Below are positions 1-8,808 of a stretch of DNA of 64,000 bases, piece after piece. How positions within the stretch are numbered: the first letter of the stretch is position 1; each line of letters opens with the position of its first letter. Both the position numbers and the translations under genes were made by a program. Source of the stretch: Treponema_B putidum (GTDB taxonomy: Bacteria > Spirochaetota > Spirochaetia > Treponematales > Treponemataceae); NCBI RefSeq assembly GCF_007830595.1, contig NZ_VLLD01000009.1. One strand, 5' to 3'. The notes under the pieces are model-generated. The model ran no database searches and was not told the DNA's origin. It saw only the letters and a program-made list of their open reading frames with translations.

Positions 1-520
1 TTCGATGAGCGGGCCCGCATCTTTTTATTATGCCGGTCTTAGGCCTGAGGTTAAGGCTATAAGCGCAATCCATCCTTATAATGGAGCATCACCTATGGTT
101 GAAGCCATAGCAAGCTCCAACGAAGAATTAGGCGACGAATTCCCAAAAACTAAAAGTGCCGTTTTATTTTTAACTTCAGAAATCGATAGATCAGCTTATC
201 CCGAAAAAACCTACCGCTTTTTCAAAAACTTAAATAAAGATGCCCCTGCATGTTTTCTTTCATTTAAAAACATAAAACATAATGGAGCTCTGGATATTTT
301 TAAAACACCTTTATCCGGAGGTTATGATGAAGAAGCATTTAAACTTTATTCCCGCCTTTCAGTATTATGGTTCGACGCATTTTTAAAAGGTAAAAAAGAA
401 AATTTAAAGCATTTTCAAATAGATGATGAATGTTTTAAAGATATTAAGAACTTACTTTACACCGAAATACATAGAGAACACGAAGCCTATCCAAGCTATG
501 ATTCGCGTAATTTAGAGTAA
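1..520 (+). CDS. Alpha/beta hydrolase, C-terminal part (cut by window start)
   Basis: This frame is open from the window edge, with codon phase at base 2, so only the C-terminal ~172 residues are seen. The first visible residues, S-M-S-G-P, look like the nucleophile elbow of an alpha/beta hydrolase (G-H-S-M-x-G type). An Asp after the strand LFLTSEIDRS and a His in KNIKHNG fit the acid and base of the triad. Similar proteins are dienelactone-hydrolase, PAF-acetylhydrolase or chlorophyllase-like enzymes; the substrate cannot be told. The gene ends at a strong bidirectional terminator. The ATG at base 5 is internal and not the true start. Confidence 0.7.
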   Translation, partial: SMSGPASFYYAGLRPEVKAISAIHPYNGASPMVEAIASSNEELGDEFPKTKSAVLFLTSEIDRSAYPEKTYRFFKNLNKDAPACFLSFKNIKHNGALDIFKTPLSGGYDEEAFKLYSRLSVLWFDAFLKGKKENLKHFQIDDECFKDIKNLLYTEIHREHEAYPSYDSRNLE

Positions 521-524
521 AAAT

Positions 525-552
525 AAAAAGCTGCCTCTAAAGGCAGCTTTTT
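525..552. terminator. Bidirectional intrinsic terminator
   Basis: The stem AAGCTGCC/GGCAGCTT has a short CTAA-type loop, a T tract on the + side and an A tract on the other side. It sits between two convergent genes and would stop both. Confidence 0.9.
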
Positions 553-562
553 TAACCGCTAA

Positions 563-793
563 TCAGTCACGGGGTGCATATTCATATGTGTCATCATCAT
601 CCTTAATTTCGGTATCATATGGCATAATAATAGCCGCTATTATGTAAACAATAACTCCTGAACCCACAACAAAGGCAAATATAATCCACAGCAGCCTGAT
701 TAAAACGGGGTCAACACCCAAATATTCGGCAATACCCGCACAAACGCCTAAAATTTTTTTATTGTGTGATGATTTGTATAATCGTTTTTTCAT
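563..793 (-). CDS. PspC domain membrane protein
   Basis: This 76-residue protein is nearly all PspC domain (KKILGVCAGIAEYLGVDPVLIRLLWII). One long hydrophobic segment (about residues 33-57) follows, then a short acidic, probably cytosolic tail. PspC proteins of this size are inner-membrane stress proteins, in some bacteria partners of the phage-shock system; no pspA or pspB is present here. A Shine-Dalgarno AGAGG lies upstream of the ATG. The gene starts 23 bp after the lipoprotein gene and is probably co-transcribed with it. Confidence 0.85.
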   Translation of the reverse strand: MKKRLYKSSHNKKILGVCAGIAEYLGVDPVLIRLLWIIFAFVVGSGVIVYIIAAIIMPYDTEIKDDDDTYEYAPRD

Positions 794-816
794 TTTGTCC
801 TCTTAAAATTTTAAAT

Positions 817-1761
817 TTATTTTACCTCAGCCTTGGCACTTACGGTTCTATTTCTTTCTTCCCAAGGAGATGAAACCCTATTTGTATCGGATACAACAAA
901 AAAACAGGCGGTTATCTTATCAAACCAATCGGAATTGGAATCATCCTTACGCAGGATATATCGGCATTCCTTTCCATCCTTTGAAAAAGCCCTGCATCCG
1001 TTTACAGGATTTCCCGATGCATCTATCATAGAACCTGAATCCTTGTAGTATTTTTCTCCCGGCACATCAAACCAAAAATATCCGTTTTTTACACGTTCAT
1101 CATTTACCGAAAAGAAAATTTCAATCGAATCGGAATCCTTTGAAACCGACTTAATTACAGGAACAGAAAGGGCTGCTATTTCATTTTTTGATGAGGACTG
1201 AGGAACAATCATTTTTATATCTTCAGTTCCGGTTTCAGCGGAAGTAAGGCTTTCTTCTTCAGCTTTAGCTTCATCGGTTTTATCTTGAGCCTTCTTTTCA
1301 AAACCGGTTATATCCAATACCTGCTCATACTTATTTCCATTCACATCCGTAAGAGAGAATTTCCATTTTCCGAGAGCTACAGAACCGGTTCCTTCACCGC
1401 ATTGAAGCCGTTTTACGGATGCAATCTTAGCCTTATCATCTATTTCGGTAATCTTGTCAAGCTGTGAAGAATTTAATGCCCACATATCTATAGGGGATTC
1501 TACAACCAGCTTTTTAACATCGGCAGTATTAAATGAACCGTTATAGTTAATAAAAAAGCTTATAAACATCTCTCCGTTGCCTTTAAGCGTTCCGTTCCAT
1601 ATTGAAGTATCCAATCTTTCTATCATCCATGTAACAGAACTAACGGATATTTTTCCGGGTCCGGACGGAGTATCAGAAGCTTGTTTCGGAGTCGATTTAC
1701 AGCCTAAAACAAAGACTGCGCATAAAATTGCGATAAATATTTTTGAGTAGAGTTTTTGCAT
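817..1761 (-). CDS. Predicted lipoprotein of unknown function
   Basis: The 314-residue protein starts with a lipoprotein signal (KLYSKIFIAILCAVFVLGC), with the lipobox Cys near residue 21. It should be lipidated and held in the inner or outer membrane. No catalytic motif is recognisable, and the C-terminal half is predicted beta-rich. I chose the ATG at 1761 because GGAGG lies 8 bp upstream; a TTG two codons further out is less likely. It has its own promoter and is followed by the PspC gene. Confidence 0.75.
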   Translation of the reverse strand: MQKLYSKIFIAILCAVFVLGCKSTPKQASDTPSGPGKISVSSVTWMIERLDTSIWNGTLKGNGEMFISFFINYNGSFNTADVKKLVVESPIDMWALNSSQLDKITEIDDKAKIASVKRLQCGEGTGSVALGKWKFSLTDVNGNKYEQVLDITGFEKKAQDKTDEAKAEEESLTSAETGTEDIKMIVPQSSSKNEIAALSVPVIKSVSKDSDSIEIFFSVNDERVKNGYFWFDVPGEKYYKDSGSMIDASGNPVNGCRAFSKDGKECRYILRKDDSNSDWFDKITACFFVVSDTNRVSSPWEERNRTVSAKAEVK

Positions 1762-1781
1762 TTTCAATTCCTCCTCTTTCT

Positions 1782-1810
1782 ATTATACACTTATAATTGT
1801 AAAAATACAA
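1782..1810 (-). promoter_or_regulatory. Sigma-70 promoter of the lipoprotein-pspC operon
   Basis: Reading leftwards, TTGTAT (1805-1810) is followed by 17 bp and TATAAT (1782-1787). A leader of about 15 nt carries the GGAGG site. Confidence 0.7.
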
Positions 1811-1828
1811 CTACAGTATAAGATAATT

Positions 1829-3658
1829 TTAAGCCTTTATGTTCAGAGACCTTTGTTCTTCATTTATAAACTGATGAGTATAAAGCTCATAATAATGGCC
1901 TTTTTGCTTCATAAGCTCATCATGGCTGCCGTACTCAATCATCTTTCCGCCTTCAATAACGATTATCTTATCCGCATTTCTGATTGTCGACAATCTATGA
2001 GCCACAACAAAGGAAGTACGCCCCGATAAAACGGTAGTGATGGCTTTTTGAATTTTTTGTTCCGTTTCGGTATCGATAGAAGAAGTCGCTTCATCTAAAA
2101 CAAAGAGGCGAGGGTTTCTTACCAAGGTGCGGGCAAAAGAAATAAGCTGCTTTTGTCCTGTAGATAGGAGGCTCCCGCCCTCGCCTACCTCCGTATCATA
2201 ACCTTTTTCCATCTTAATTATAAAATCATGAGCATCTACCAGCTTTGCAGCTTCGATAATTTCTTCATCGCTTGCATTAAGTTTTCCGTACCTGATATTT
2301 TCTGCAATCGTTCCCGAAAAAAGATGAGGCGACTGAAGCACGTAGCCTAGGTTTTCGTGAATCCAGCTTTCGCTCATATCGGTATAGTCTATGCCGTCCA
2401 CAAGGATGCGGCCGCTTTTGGGCTCATAAAACCTGCAAAAAAGATTAACGATGGTAGACTTTCCGGCACCCGTAGCTCCAACCAAGGCTATTGTTTGCCC
2501 CGCTTTAACTTCAAGGTTAAAACCGCTTAATACGGGTTCTCCCTCCTTGTACCAAAAGGAAACATTTTCAAACTTTACGGCACCTTTAATAGGCGGCTTT
2601 TTTTCGTTTGTAGGGCAAAGAGCCGTACCGTATTTTTTAACAACCTCCTCCTTGTCCTTAATTTCAGACTCTTCTTCGAGGAGGCCGAAGATGCGTTCAG
2701 CGGCAGCTTGAGCCGAAATAAATTCGGCAAAAAGATCGGCGGCTTCAGCCAAGGGTGCATTAAACTGAGTAACATAAGAAAAAAAGGCAACCAGCAAGCC
2801 CATCGTAATAGCCCCCGAAACAACCGAAATTCCGCCATATAAAACCATTAAGCCCGTTCCGACGGCACCGATTAATTGAACAGTAGGCATAAGAACGGAA
2901 GAGATTAAGATACCTTTTATAGAGGCGGTTTTCATCTCTTCGGTTTTAGATAAGAATTCTTTTGCGTTAAGTTCTTCACGAACCAAGGTCTTAGTTGTCT
3001 TAGCTCCTTGAATGTCTTCATTATAGGATGCCGTCAATTGAGAATTTATCTTACGCACCCGCCTTTGAGCCTTTAAAATTTTTCCTCGAAGATAAATACT
3101 AAAAATGACAATTACGGGAAGGGTCAATAAGCCTATGAGGGCAAGCCGAGGACTGTCTCCAATCATAGCAACTATTACAGCTGTCATCATACAAAAACCC
3201 CAGAAGAGGTCTGTTGCCCCCCATGCGACAATGCCGGATAATTTATTTATATCGGAGGACATTCTTGACATAAGCCAGCCGACGGCAGTTTTATCGTAAA
3301 AAGAAAGAGAAAGAGACTGCAATTTTGTAAAACACTTTGTTCTTAGGCGGTGACACATTTTTATTTCCAAATGGCCGACAAATTTTATAAAGAAAAAAGT
3401 GGCGGCCGCAGAAATCAGCAAAAACACTACCGTAAAGATAATTACAGCATTAAAATTACTTAAATCACGTCCCTCCACAAAGGTATCTATTACATACTTC
3501 GTCATCTTAGGCTGAACAACATCCAAAGCTCCTGTCAATCCGCCCAAAAGAACGCCCGGAATCAAAAGCTCTTTAAAATAGCCGAATTCTTTTAGAACCT
3601 TTTTCCATACTCCGCTTTTAAATTTTTCATCATAGTTATCTATATCTAAATCTTCCAT
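1829..3658 (-). CDS. ABC exporter subunit with catalytic Walker B and degenerate signature
   Basis: This 609-residue half-transporter has an N-terminal six-helix ABC exporter domain (about 30-330) and a C-terminal ATPase domain. The ATPase has Walker A GATGAGKST near 395, signature LSTGQKQ near 498 instead of LSGGQ, and Walker B VLDEATS near 522 with the catalytic Glu. The H-loop His is present (VVAHRLSTI). It follows the partner exporter gene by 12 bp with an AAGGA site, so the two almost certainly form a heterodimeric multidrug or lipid exporter. The altered signature complements the altered Walker B of the partner. Confidence 0.9.
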   Translation of the reverse strand: MEDLDIDNYDEKFKSGVWKKVLKEFGYFKELLIPGVLLGGLTGALDVVQPKMTKYVIDTFVEGRDLSNFNAVIIFTVVFLLISAAATFFFIKFVGHLEIKMCHRLRTKCFTKLQSLSLSFYDKTAVGWLMSRMSSDINKLSGIVAWGATDLFWGFCMMTAVIVAMIGDSPRLALIGLLTLPVIVIFSIYLRGKILKAQRRVRKINSQLTASYNEDIQGAKTTKTLVREELNAKEFLSKTEEMKTASIKGILISSVLMPTVQLIGAVGTGLMVLYGGISVVSGAITMGLLVAFFSYVTQFNAPLAEAADLFAEFISAQAAAERIFGLLEEESEIKDKEEVVKKYGTALCPTNEKKPPIKGAVKFENVSFWYKEGEPVLSGFNLEVKAGQTIALVGATGAGKSTIVNLFCRFYEPKSGRILVDGIDYTDMSESWIHENLGYVLQSPHLFSGTIAENIRYGKLNASDEEIIEAAKLVDAHDFIIKMEKGYDTEVGEGGSLLSTGQKQLISFARTLVRNPRLFVLDEATSSIDTETEQKIQKAITTVLSGRTSFVVAHRLSTIRNADKIIVIEGGKMIEYGSHDELMKQKGHYYELYTHQFINEEQRSLNIKA

Positions 3659-3670
3659 AATTTAATTTCC

Positions 3671-5455
3671 TTATTGTGCTGCAGCACTTTGAATATCGTA
3701 AATCCTTTTGTATAAACCTTCTTGAGCTATCAGCTGTTCATGAGTTCCCTCTTGGCTTATCTTTCCGTTTTCTAAAACAATAATATTATCCGCATCACAA
3801 ATAGTTGAAATTCTATGCGAAATTATAATCATTGTTTTGTTCCCTTTTTCTTCCTTTAGAGCGGAACGGATGCTGATATCCGTTTGGGTGTCTACAGCCG
3901 AAAGGGAGTCATCAAAAATAATAACGGGAGAATCTTTGATGAGGGTTCTGGCAATTGCAAGCCTTTGTTTTTGTCCTCCCGAAAGAGAGACGCCCCGTTC
4001 TCCGACCAAGGTCTCATAACCTTTTTCAAACTTATTTATTTCTTCATCTAAAAAAGCGACCTTTGAGAAATGGCGGGCAAAAGAATCGGAAACATCGGGC
4101 ACGGCTAATTTGAGGTTTTCCATAATTGTTCTGCCGTATAAAAACGGCTCCTGTAAAATCAGCCCCACCTGAGACCTTATCCAACCCTTGTCTATAGTGT
4201 TTAATTCTTTTCCTTCCATTTTGATAGAGCCTGAATCATATTCATAAAGGCGGGCAAGTAAATGCACAAGGGAGCTTTTTCCCGATCCTGTAGGCCCTAG
4301 GATTGCAACAGTTTGTCCGCTTTTGATATTAAAAGAAACATTGTCGAGTATCTTTTGATTTTGTGTTTCAGGATAAGAAAATGAAACGGAATCAAAGCTA
4401 ATGTTTCCTTTAATTTCGGGTTTTTCGTTTGTCGGGAAAATATCTTCAGCCTTTTCATTTAAAATAGTTTCAATGCGTCCTGCAGAAACAAAGGATTTTC
4501 CTATATTGCTTATGATACGTCCTAAACGGCGGACAGGCCAGATTAACATTCCCGTATAAGAAATAAAGGCTACTAAATCTCCTGAACTTATATCGCCTCT
4601 GTAGGCCAATAGACTTCCGTAAAGAATTATCCCAAAAACTTGGGCTATCGAAAGAGAATCAGAGAATGACCAAAAAGCGGCAAAGCTGTTATTTATCTTC
4701 AAATTCTGATTGCGGTACCTTTCGCTCCGCTTAATAAATTTTTCTATTTCGTATTGATGGCGGGTAAAGGCTTTTACGACTCTTATGCCGGTTAAATTTT
4801 CCTGTATTGCAGTAGTCATTGAGGCTTCATATTCCGTTGCTTTTTTAAATTGCCTCTGAATTCTTCTAAAAAATATGGCCGATGAAAAAAAAGTCAAAGG
4901 CATAATGCAAAAGGAAATAAGCATTAGACTCGTATTTAATTGAGCCATCAAGTAAATGGTATAAATTATCAAAAAGACGGAACTTACCGTATCCATTATC
5001 TGGGAATACAAGGCCAAGCGGATGGTTTCAACATCCGAAGTACACCTTTGAATCAGGTCTCCGGTTTCTGCCTTAGAATGATAGGAGTAAGGAAGAAGCT
5101 GGATATGATTGTAAAGTCTATTTCTGAGAGTCTTTATTGAACGCTCCGTTGCGACACTGGCTATGTTTATTCTGCCGAATGTAAAAAGGCCCCTTATAAG
5201 TGAAAAAAAGACTATCAGGGCAGCCATTACAAGTAAGCCTCTTGTTCCGCTTAAGTGGTCTTTAAACAAGGCAACAAGCTGAGATATTAAACCTTTCGGC
5301 AAGGCAGCTCCTCCTATTACCGAGTCTATTGTAATTCTGATAAGCTGAGGCTGCATGGCAACGATTACTTGTGAAAACAACGTAAAAATAAGGGCAAGTA
5401 TATAAAGCCGGCTTTGCCCTTTTGCATAAGATAAAAGTCTTTTTAAATTTTGCAT
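3671..5455 (-). CDS. ABC exporter subunit with degenerate Walker B
   Basis: This type-IV half-exporter has about 594 residues: a membrane domain, then an ATPase with Walker A GPTGSGKSS, signature LSGGQKQRL and Walker B IIFDDSLSAVD. The Walker B has Asp where catalytic Glu is expected. That is typical of the degenerate-site subunit of heterodimeric exporters such as BmrC or TM287. The start is uncertain. A TTG at 5512 would extend it by 19 residues. I prefer the ATG at 5455, which gives the family's usual N-terminus (MQNLKRLLSYAKG) and has a weak TTGTGT-N17-GAGTAT-N6 promoter in front. Confidence 0.88.
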   Translation of the reverse strand: MQNLKRLLSYAKGQSRLYILALIFTLFSQVIVAMQPQLIRITIDSVIGGAALPKGLISQLVALFKDHLSGTRGLLVMAALIVFFSLIRGLFTFGRINIASVATERSIKTLRNRLYNHIQLLPYSYHSKAETGDLIQRCTSDVETIRLALYSQIMDTVSSVFLIIYTIYLMAQLNTSLMLISFCIMPLTFFSSAIFFRRIQRQFKKATEYEASMTTAIQENLTGIRVVKAFTRHQYEIEKFIKRSERYRNQNLKINNSFAAFWSFSDSLSIAQVFGIILYGSLLAYRGDISSGDLVAFISYTGMLIWPVRRLGRIISNIGKSFVSAGRIETILNEKAEDIFPTNEKPEIKGNISFDSVSFSYPETQNQKILDNVSFNIKSGQTVAILGPTGSGKSSLVHLLARLYEYDSGSIKMEGKELNTIDKGWIRSQVGLILQEPFLYGRTIMENLKLAVPDVSDSFARHFSKVAFLDEEINKFEKGYETLVGERGVSLSGGQKQRLAIARTLIKDSPVIIFDDSLSAVDTQTDISIRSALKEEKGNKTMIIISHRISTICDADNIIVLENGKISQEGTHEQLIAQEGLYKRIYDIQSAAAQ

Positions 5456-5543
5456 AATTTGATACTCTAATTCACTTGATTTTAACACAAAAGAAGAATT
5501 TATTCTATACAAATTCCCCCATAATCCATGGGAAATTAATTGC

Positions 5544-5572
5544 TAGACATAAATATTGAAAAATGCTAAAAT
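5544..5572 (+). promoter_or_regulatory. Promoter of pta
   Basis: TAGACA (5544-5549), 17 bp, then TAAAAT (5567-5572). This gives an untranslated leader of about 57 nt ending in an AAGGAG site before pta. Confidence 0.6.
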
Positions 5573-5635
5573 ACCGCGTAAGTAAAAATTGTTAGCCCAA
5601 TTTAAACATACGGAAAAGATTAAGGAGATAAAATT

Positions 5636-6643
5636 ATGAGTTTTGTAGATGAAATGAAAAGAAAGGCAAAAATGTATGCTAACCGCCTTGTTTTGCCTGA
5701 AGGTACTGAAGAAAGGACTCTTAAAGCAGCCCGATCTATCGTAGATGAAAAATTGGTATCGGAGCTTTTTTTAATCGGTTCCGATGAGGCTGTTTCTGCA
5801 GCGGCTTCTAAAGCAGGTGTAAAACTTGACGGAATTAAAATAATAGATCCGAAAAAATCGGAATGGCTCGATTCCTTTGCCGAAAGCTATTACGAAAAAA
5901 GAAAGGCTAAGGGAATGACCCTTGAACAAGCTAAGATAGAAATGAGTGCAGAGCTGGGTTTTGCAGCTATGATGCTGGTTCAAGATAAGGCGGATGCAAT
6001 GGTTGCAGGAGCCTTAAACACAACAGCCGATGTACTACGTGCCGGTTTAAAAGTTATCGGAACTCTTCCGGGAATGAAAACCGCTTCTTCTTGCTTTTTG
6101 ATGGATACAAAAAATCCCAAACTTGGGGCAAACGGAGTCTTTATATTTTCGGACTGTGCCGTAATTCCGACTCCCAGTTCGGAACAGTTGGCCGACATTG
6201 CCTGCTCCGCAGCTATTAGCTGCCGAACCTTTGCCGGAGTTGAGCCTGTTGTTGCAATGCTCTCCTTTTCAACAAAGGGCTCCGGCGGAGACAAGGATGA
6301 AAATATTTTACGCGTCCGCGAAGCCGTAAAAATCTTACAGGAAAGAAAACCGGATTTTGTCTTTGACGGAGAAATCCAGTTGGACTGTGCTATAGTTCCT
6401 TCAGTTATGCAAAAGAAAGCAGCCGACTCTCCGGTAAAAGGACAGGCCAATACCCTTATCTTCCCGGATCTTGGAGCCGGAAACATCGGATATAAGCTGG
6501 TACAAAGGATTGCCGGAGCAGAAGCTCTCGGCCCCTTCCTTCAGGGTTTTGCAAAACCCATATCCGACCTTTCCAGAGGATGCTCGGTAGACGACATAAT
6601 CACCACCTCGGCCGTAACATTGGTTCAAGCCGGAAGAAAATAA
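5636..6643 (+). CDS. pta: Phosphate acetyltransferase
   Basis: The 335-residue protein is a short, single-domain phosphotransacetylase (PTA_PTB family) without the regulatory P-loop domain of the long E. coli form. It interconverts acetyl-CoA and acetyl phosphate in the cytosol. With acetate kinase (not in this window) it yields ATP during fermentation, as expected for an anaerobic treponeme. Typical blocks are VLPEGTEERTLKAA at the N-terminus and the C-terminal PDLGAGNIGYKLVQRI and GLSRG-like SDLSRGCSVDDI. A strong AAGGAG lies 7 bp from the ATG. Confidence 0.96.
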   Translation: MSFVDEMKRKAKMYANRLVLPEGTEERTLKAARSIVDEKLVSELFLIGSDEAVSAAASKAGVKLDGIKIIDPKKSEWLDSFAESYYEKRKAKGMTLEQAKIEMSAELGFAAMMLVQDKADAMVAGALNTTADVLRAGLKVIGTLPGMKTASSCFLMDTKNPKLGANGVFIFSDCAVIPTPSSEQLADIACSAAISCRTFAGVEPVVAMLSFSTKGSGGDKDENILRVREAVKILQERKPDFVFDGEIQLDCAIVPSVMQKKAADSPVKGQANTLIFPDLGAGNIGYKLVQRIAGAEALGPFLQGFAKPISDLSRGCSVDDIITTSAVTLVQAGRK

Positions 6644-6647
6644 ACTT

Positions 6648-8531
6648 ATGGCTAAGTCTGTAAATGCGCTTATAAATGAAGCCATTGAAGCCGGAAAAAA
6701 ACGCGACTATAAGACTTCAATTTTAATTTTAGAAAAACTTGCTGCAGAAGGCTTAGCCGAAGTATCTTCCCCCTTTTACGGCGAAAAACAGGGAAATCCC
6801 GAAATATATTTATACCTTTCAAGGGCTTGGGCTGCCGTAAACAATTACGGCAGAGCCATAGCCTACGGTAAGGCCTATATTAAAAGATGCTCATCGGATT
6901 CGGCATTCGATCATTCGAATTTACCTATGGGCTTCTTTTTTTTGGGCCGCTCCTATTTAGCTGCAGGGCAGTATGACAGAGCCGCTTACTGCCTTGAAAA
7001 GAGCTTAAAGCTCAATCCTCAGCCGGTTGAAACAAGGGCAATGCTCGGCTCTGCCTATCTAAAATGGAAAAAGCCCCGCCTTGCCAGAAAGACCTTTGAA
7101 GAAGCCCTAAAATTTGCCCCCTCAAATGCAAAACTTAATGCCGGATATTTAAATTCTCTTTTTGTTGAAGGAATTTATGAATTAAGAAACGGCAATGCAA
7201 ACATGGCACGCCAAATGTTCAGCTTTGCAATAAAAAACGGCATTGACGGGGTTGCTCCGCGCCTCTATCTTGCACACGCTCTAAAAATGGAAGGTTATCT
7301 GCCCGAGTCTCTAGGCCAGTACGAGGCGGCTTGCGAATTCGAGCCCGATGATACCGCCCTAAAGTGGTACCCTGCAATGATCAAGATGCAGCTGGGCGAT
7401 ACAGCCTCTGCTGCAGAAGATTTTGCAAAACTGGGTATTGAGATTCCCGATGACGGAATTTCAGACCGTTTTTTTGCAATGGGCGTTATCAAAAAGCATA
7501 TGGAGCGGGGTGATTACTCAAGGGCTGCCGTTGCTGCCCGAATTTTTATTAAGACATTTGGAAGCGATGCCGAAATACGCCTTCTTGCCGCCGAGGCTCA
7601 GCGTTCCATGGGCAACACTAATGCAGCCCTAGGTCATTATAAATGTGCAATAGAACATGAGCCTCAAAATCCTTACCCTTATTACGGCACAATGCTTGCC
7701 CTCCAAGAAGCATACCGCTGGGAGGAACTTAGCTCTGCAATCCTGCGGGCAGAAGCAAGCGGAGTTTGCGATGCCGACGATATTTATTATTATAAAATAA
7801 TCACCGCCGCCCATATCGATAACCCTCCCGAAGAGGTATTACCTCATCTTCAAGCCCTTATTCAAAACGGAAGAGCCGATACAGCTATCTTTAATGCGAT
7901 GGGCTGCTGTTATATAAAACTGAATATGCCCGATTTAGCTCTTAGCTGGTATGAAAAAACCTTAGGTTTGAATGAAAAAGATGAAGAAGCTAAAATAGGA
8001 ATTATCGCCTCTTACGAAAATTTACAATTAAATAAAGAAGCCGATGAAGCCTACGGTTTATATTTACAAGAATGGGAAAAGAATATTTACATAAGGCGGG
8101 ATTATGTTTTGTTCCTTGAAAAATGCGGGCGTTGGGAAGATGCCGGCAACCAACTTGAAATTTTAATGAGTCAAAGCGGAAAAGTTAATTTTGATCCTGA
8201 ACTGGCTTTGTTCCGCCGAAAAGCAGGACAATACCAAAAAGCCGCTATTCTTTACAGGAAAATGCTTAGGGCTAAGCCTGAAGAAAGGCTTTTATTACAC
8301 AATCTTGTATTCTGCCTTGATAAAATCGGACAAAGCAAAACAGCCCTCGAATTACTTAAAACAGCAGAAAAAATGTTCGGAACTAAGACGGACACCTTGC
8401 TTATAAAGGGAATCCTCCAAATGCGTTTAAAAAAGAAAGAAGAAGCTATCAAAACATTTCAATATATATTGGAAAAAGAACCGAAAAACCGGCATGCTGC
8501 CGAATTTTTGGAAAAAGCTTACGGGAAATGA
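6648..8531 (+). CDS. Tetratricopeptide repeat protein
   Basis: The 627-residue protein is made of about fifteen TPR-like helix pairs throughout. Clear examples are LGRSYLAAGQYDRAAYCLEKSLKLNP-type units near 105-135 and the C-terminal AIKTFQYILEKEPKN. It has no signal peptide or membrane segment, so it is probably a cytosolic scaffold; partners are unknown. It begins 4 bp after the pta stop with only a weak purine-rich stretch upstream, suggesting translational coupling to pta. Confidence 0.85.
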   Translation: MAKSVNALINEAIEAGKKRDYKTSILILEKLAAEGLAEVSSPFYGEKQGNPEIYLYLSRAWAAVNNYGRAIAYGKAYIKRCSSDSAFDHSNLPMGFFFLGRSYLAAGQYDRAAYCLEKSLKLNPQPVETRAMLGSAYLKWKKPRLARKTFEEALKFAPSNAKLNAGYLNSLFVEGIYELRNGNANMARQMFSFAIKNGIDGVAPRLYLAHALKMEGYLPESLGQYEAACEFEPDDTALKWYPAMIKMQLGDTASAAEDFAKLGIEIPDDGISDRFFAMGVIKKHMERGDYSRAAVAARIFIKTFGSDAEIRLLAAEAQRSMGNTNAALGHYKCAIEHEPQNPYPYYGTMLALQEAYRWEELSSAILRAEASGVCDADDIYYYKIITAAHIDNPPEEVLPHLQALIQNGRADTAIFNAMGCCYIKLNMPDLALSWYEKTLGLNEKDEEAKIGIIASYENLQLNKEADEAYGLYLQEWEKNIYIRRDYVLFLEKCGRWEDAGNQLEILMSQSGKVNFDPELALFRRKAGQYQKAAILYRKMLRAKPEERLLLHNLVFCLDKIGQSKTALELLKTAEKMFGTKTDTLLIKGILQMRLKKKEEAIKTFQYILEKEPKNRHAAEFLEKAYGK

Positions 8532-8808
8532 TTAAGAGAAAGCAGCCTCAGATAGAGCAGGAAAGCATAACATATCGGGAAGCTTTTTTATCAATAAAGT
8601 GAATTTATCATACCCATATAGATGAAATCAGCAAAGTATTTTTATTTTCGTAATTATAAAATAGTTTCAAATTTCTTCTTGATTTTTAAAGAATCAAGAA
8701 GTTTCAAGAAGTATTAAATCCTCCGATTTTTTTCCGATCGGCAGCTTGGGGGTTTTCCTTTATCCAAGTCTTGAAAAAAAGAGCCTTTTGTGGTAGGCTT
8801 GAAGCCTT
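8532..8808. other. Intergenic region between the TPR gene and dnaE
   Basis: This 277-bp stretch has no convincing coding frame. It holds a perfect 10-bp stem at 8675-8701 (arms CTTCTTGATT and AATCAAGAAG, 7-nt loop) without a clean T tract. A short AAAGC/GCTTT hairpin followed by six T lies near 8563-8590 and may end the pta-TPR transcript. The dnaE promoter is at the right end. Confidence 0.55.
8770..8798 (+). promoter_or_regulatory. Putative near-leaderless promoter of dnaE
   Basis: TTGAAA is followed by 17 bp and TAGGCT, and the -10 ends only 9 bp before the dnaE ATG. Transcription would start within about three bases of the start codon, and no Shine-Dalgarno site fits. The -10 hexamer is weak. 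Confidence 0.45.

Noticed and set aside
5980..6486. Long open frame antisense to pta
   Set aside because: Its peptide has no family features and is fully explained as a shadow of the highly conserved pta frame on the other strand.
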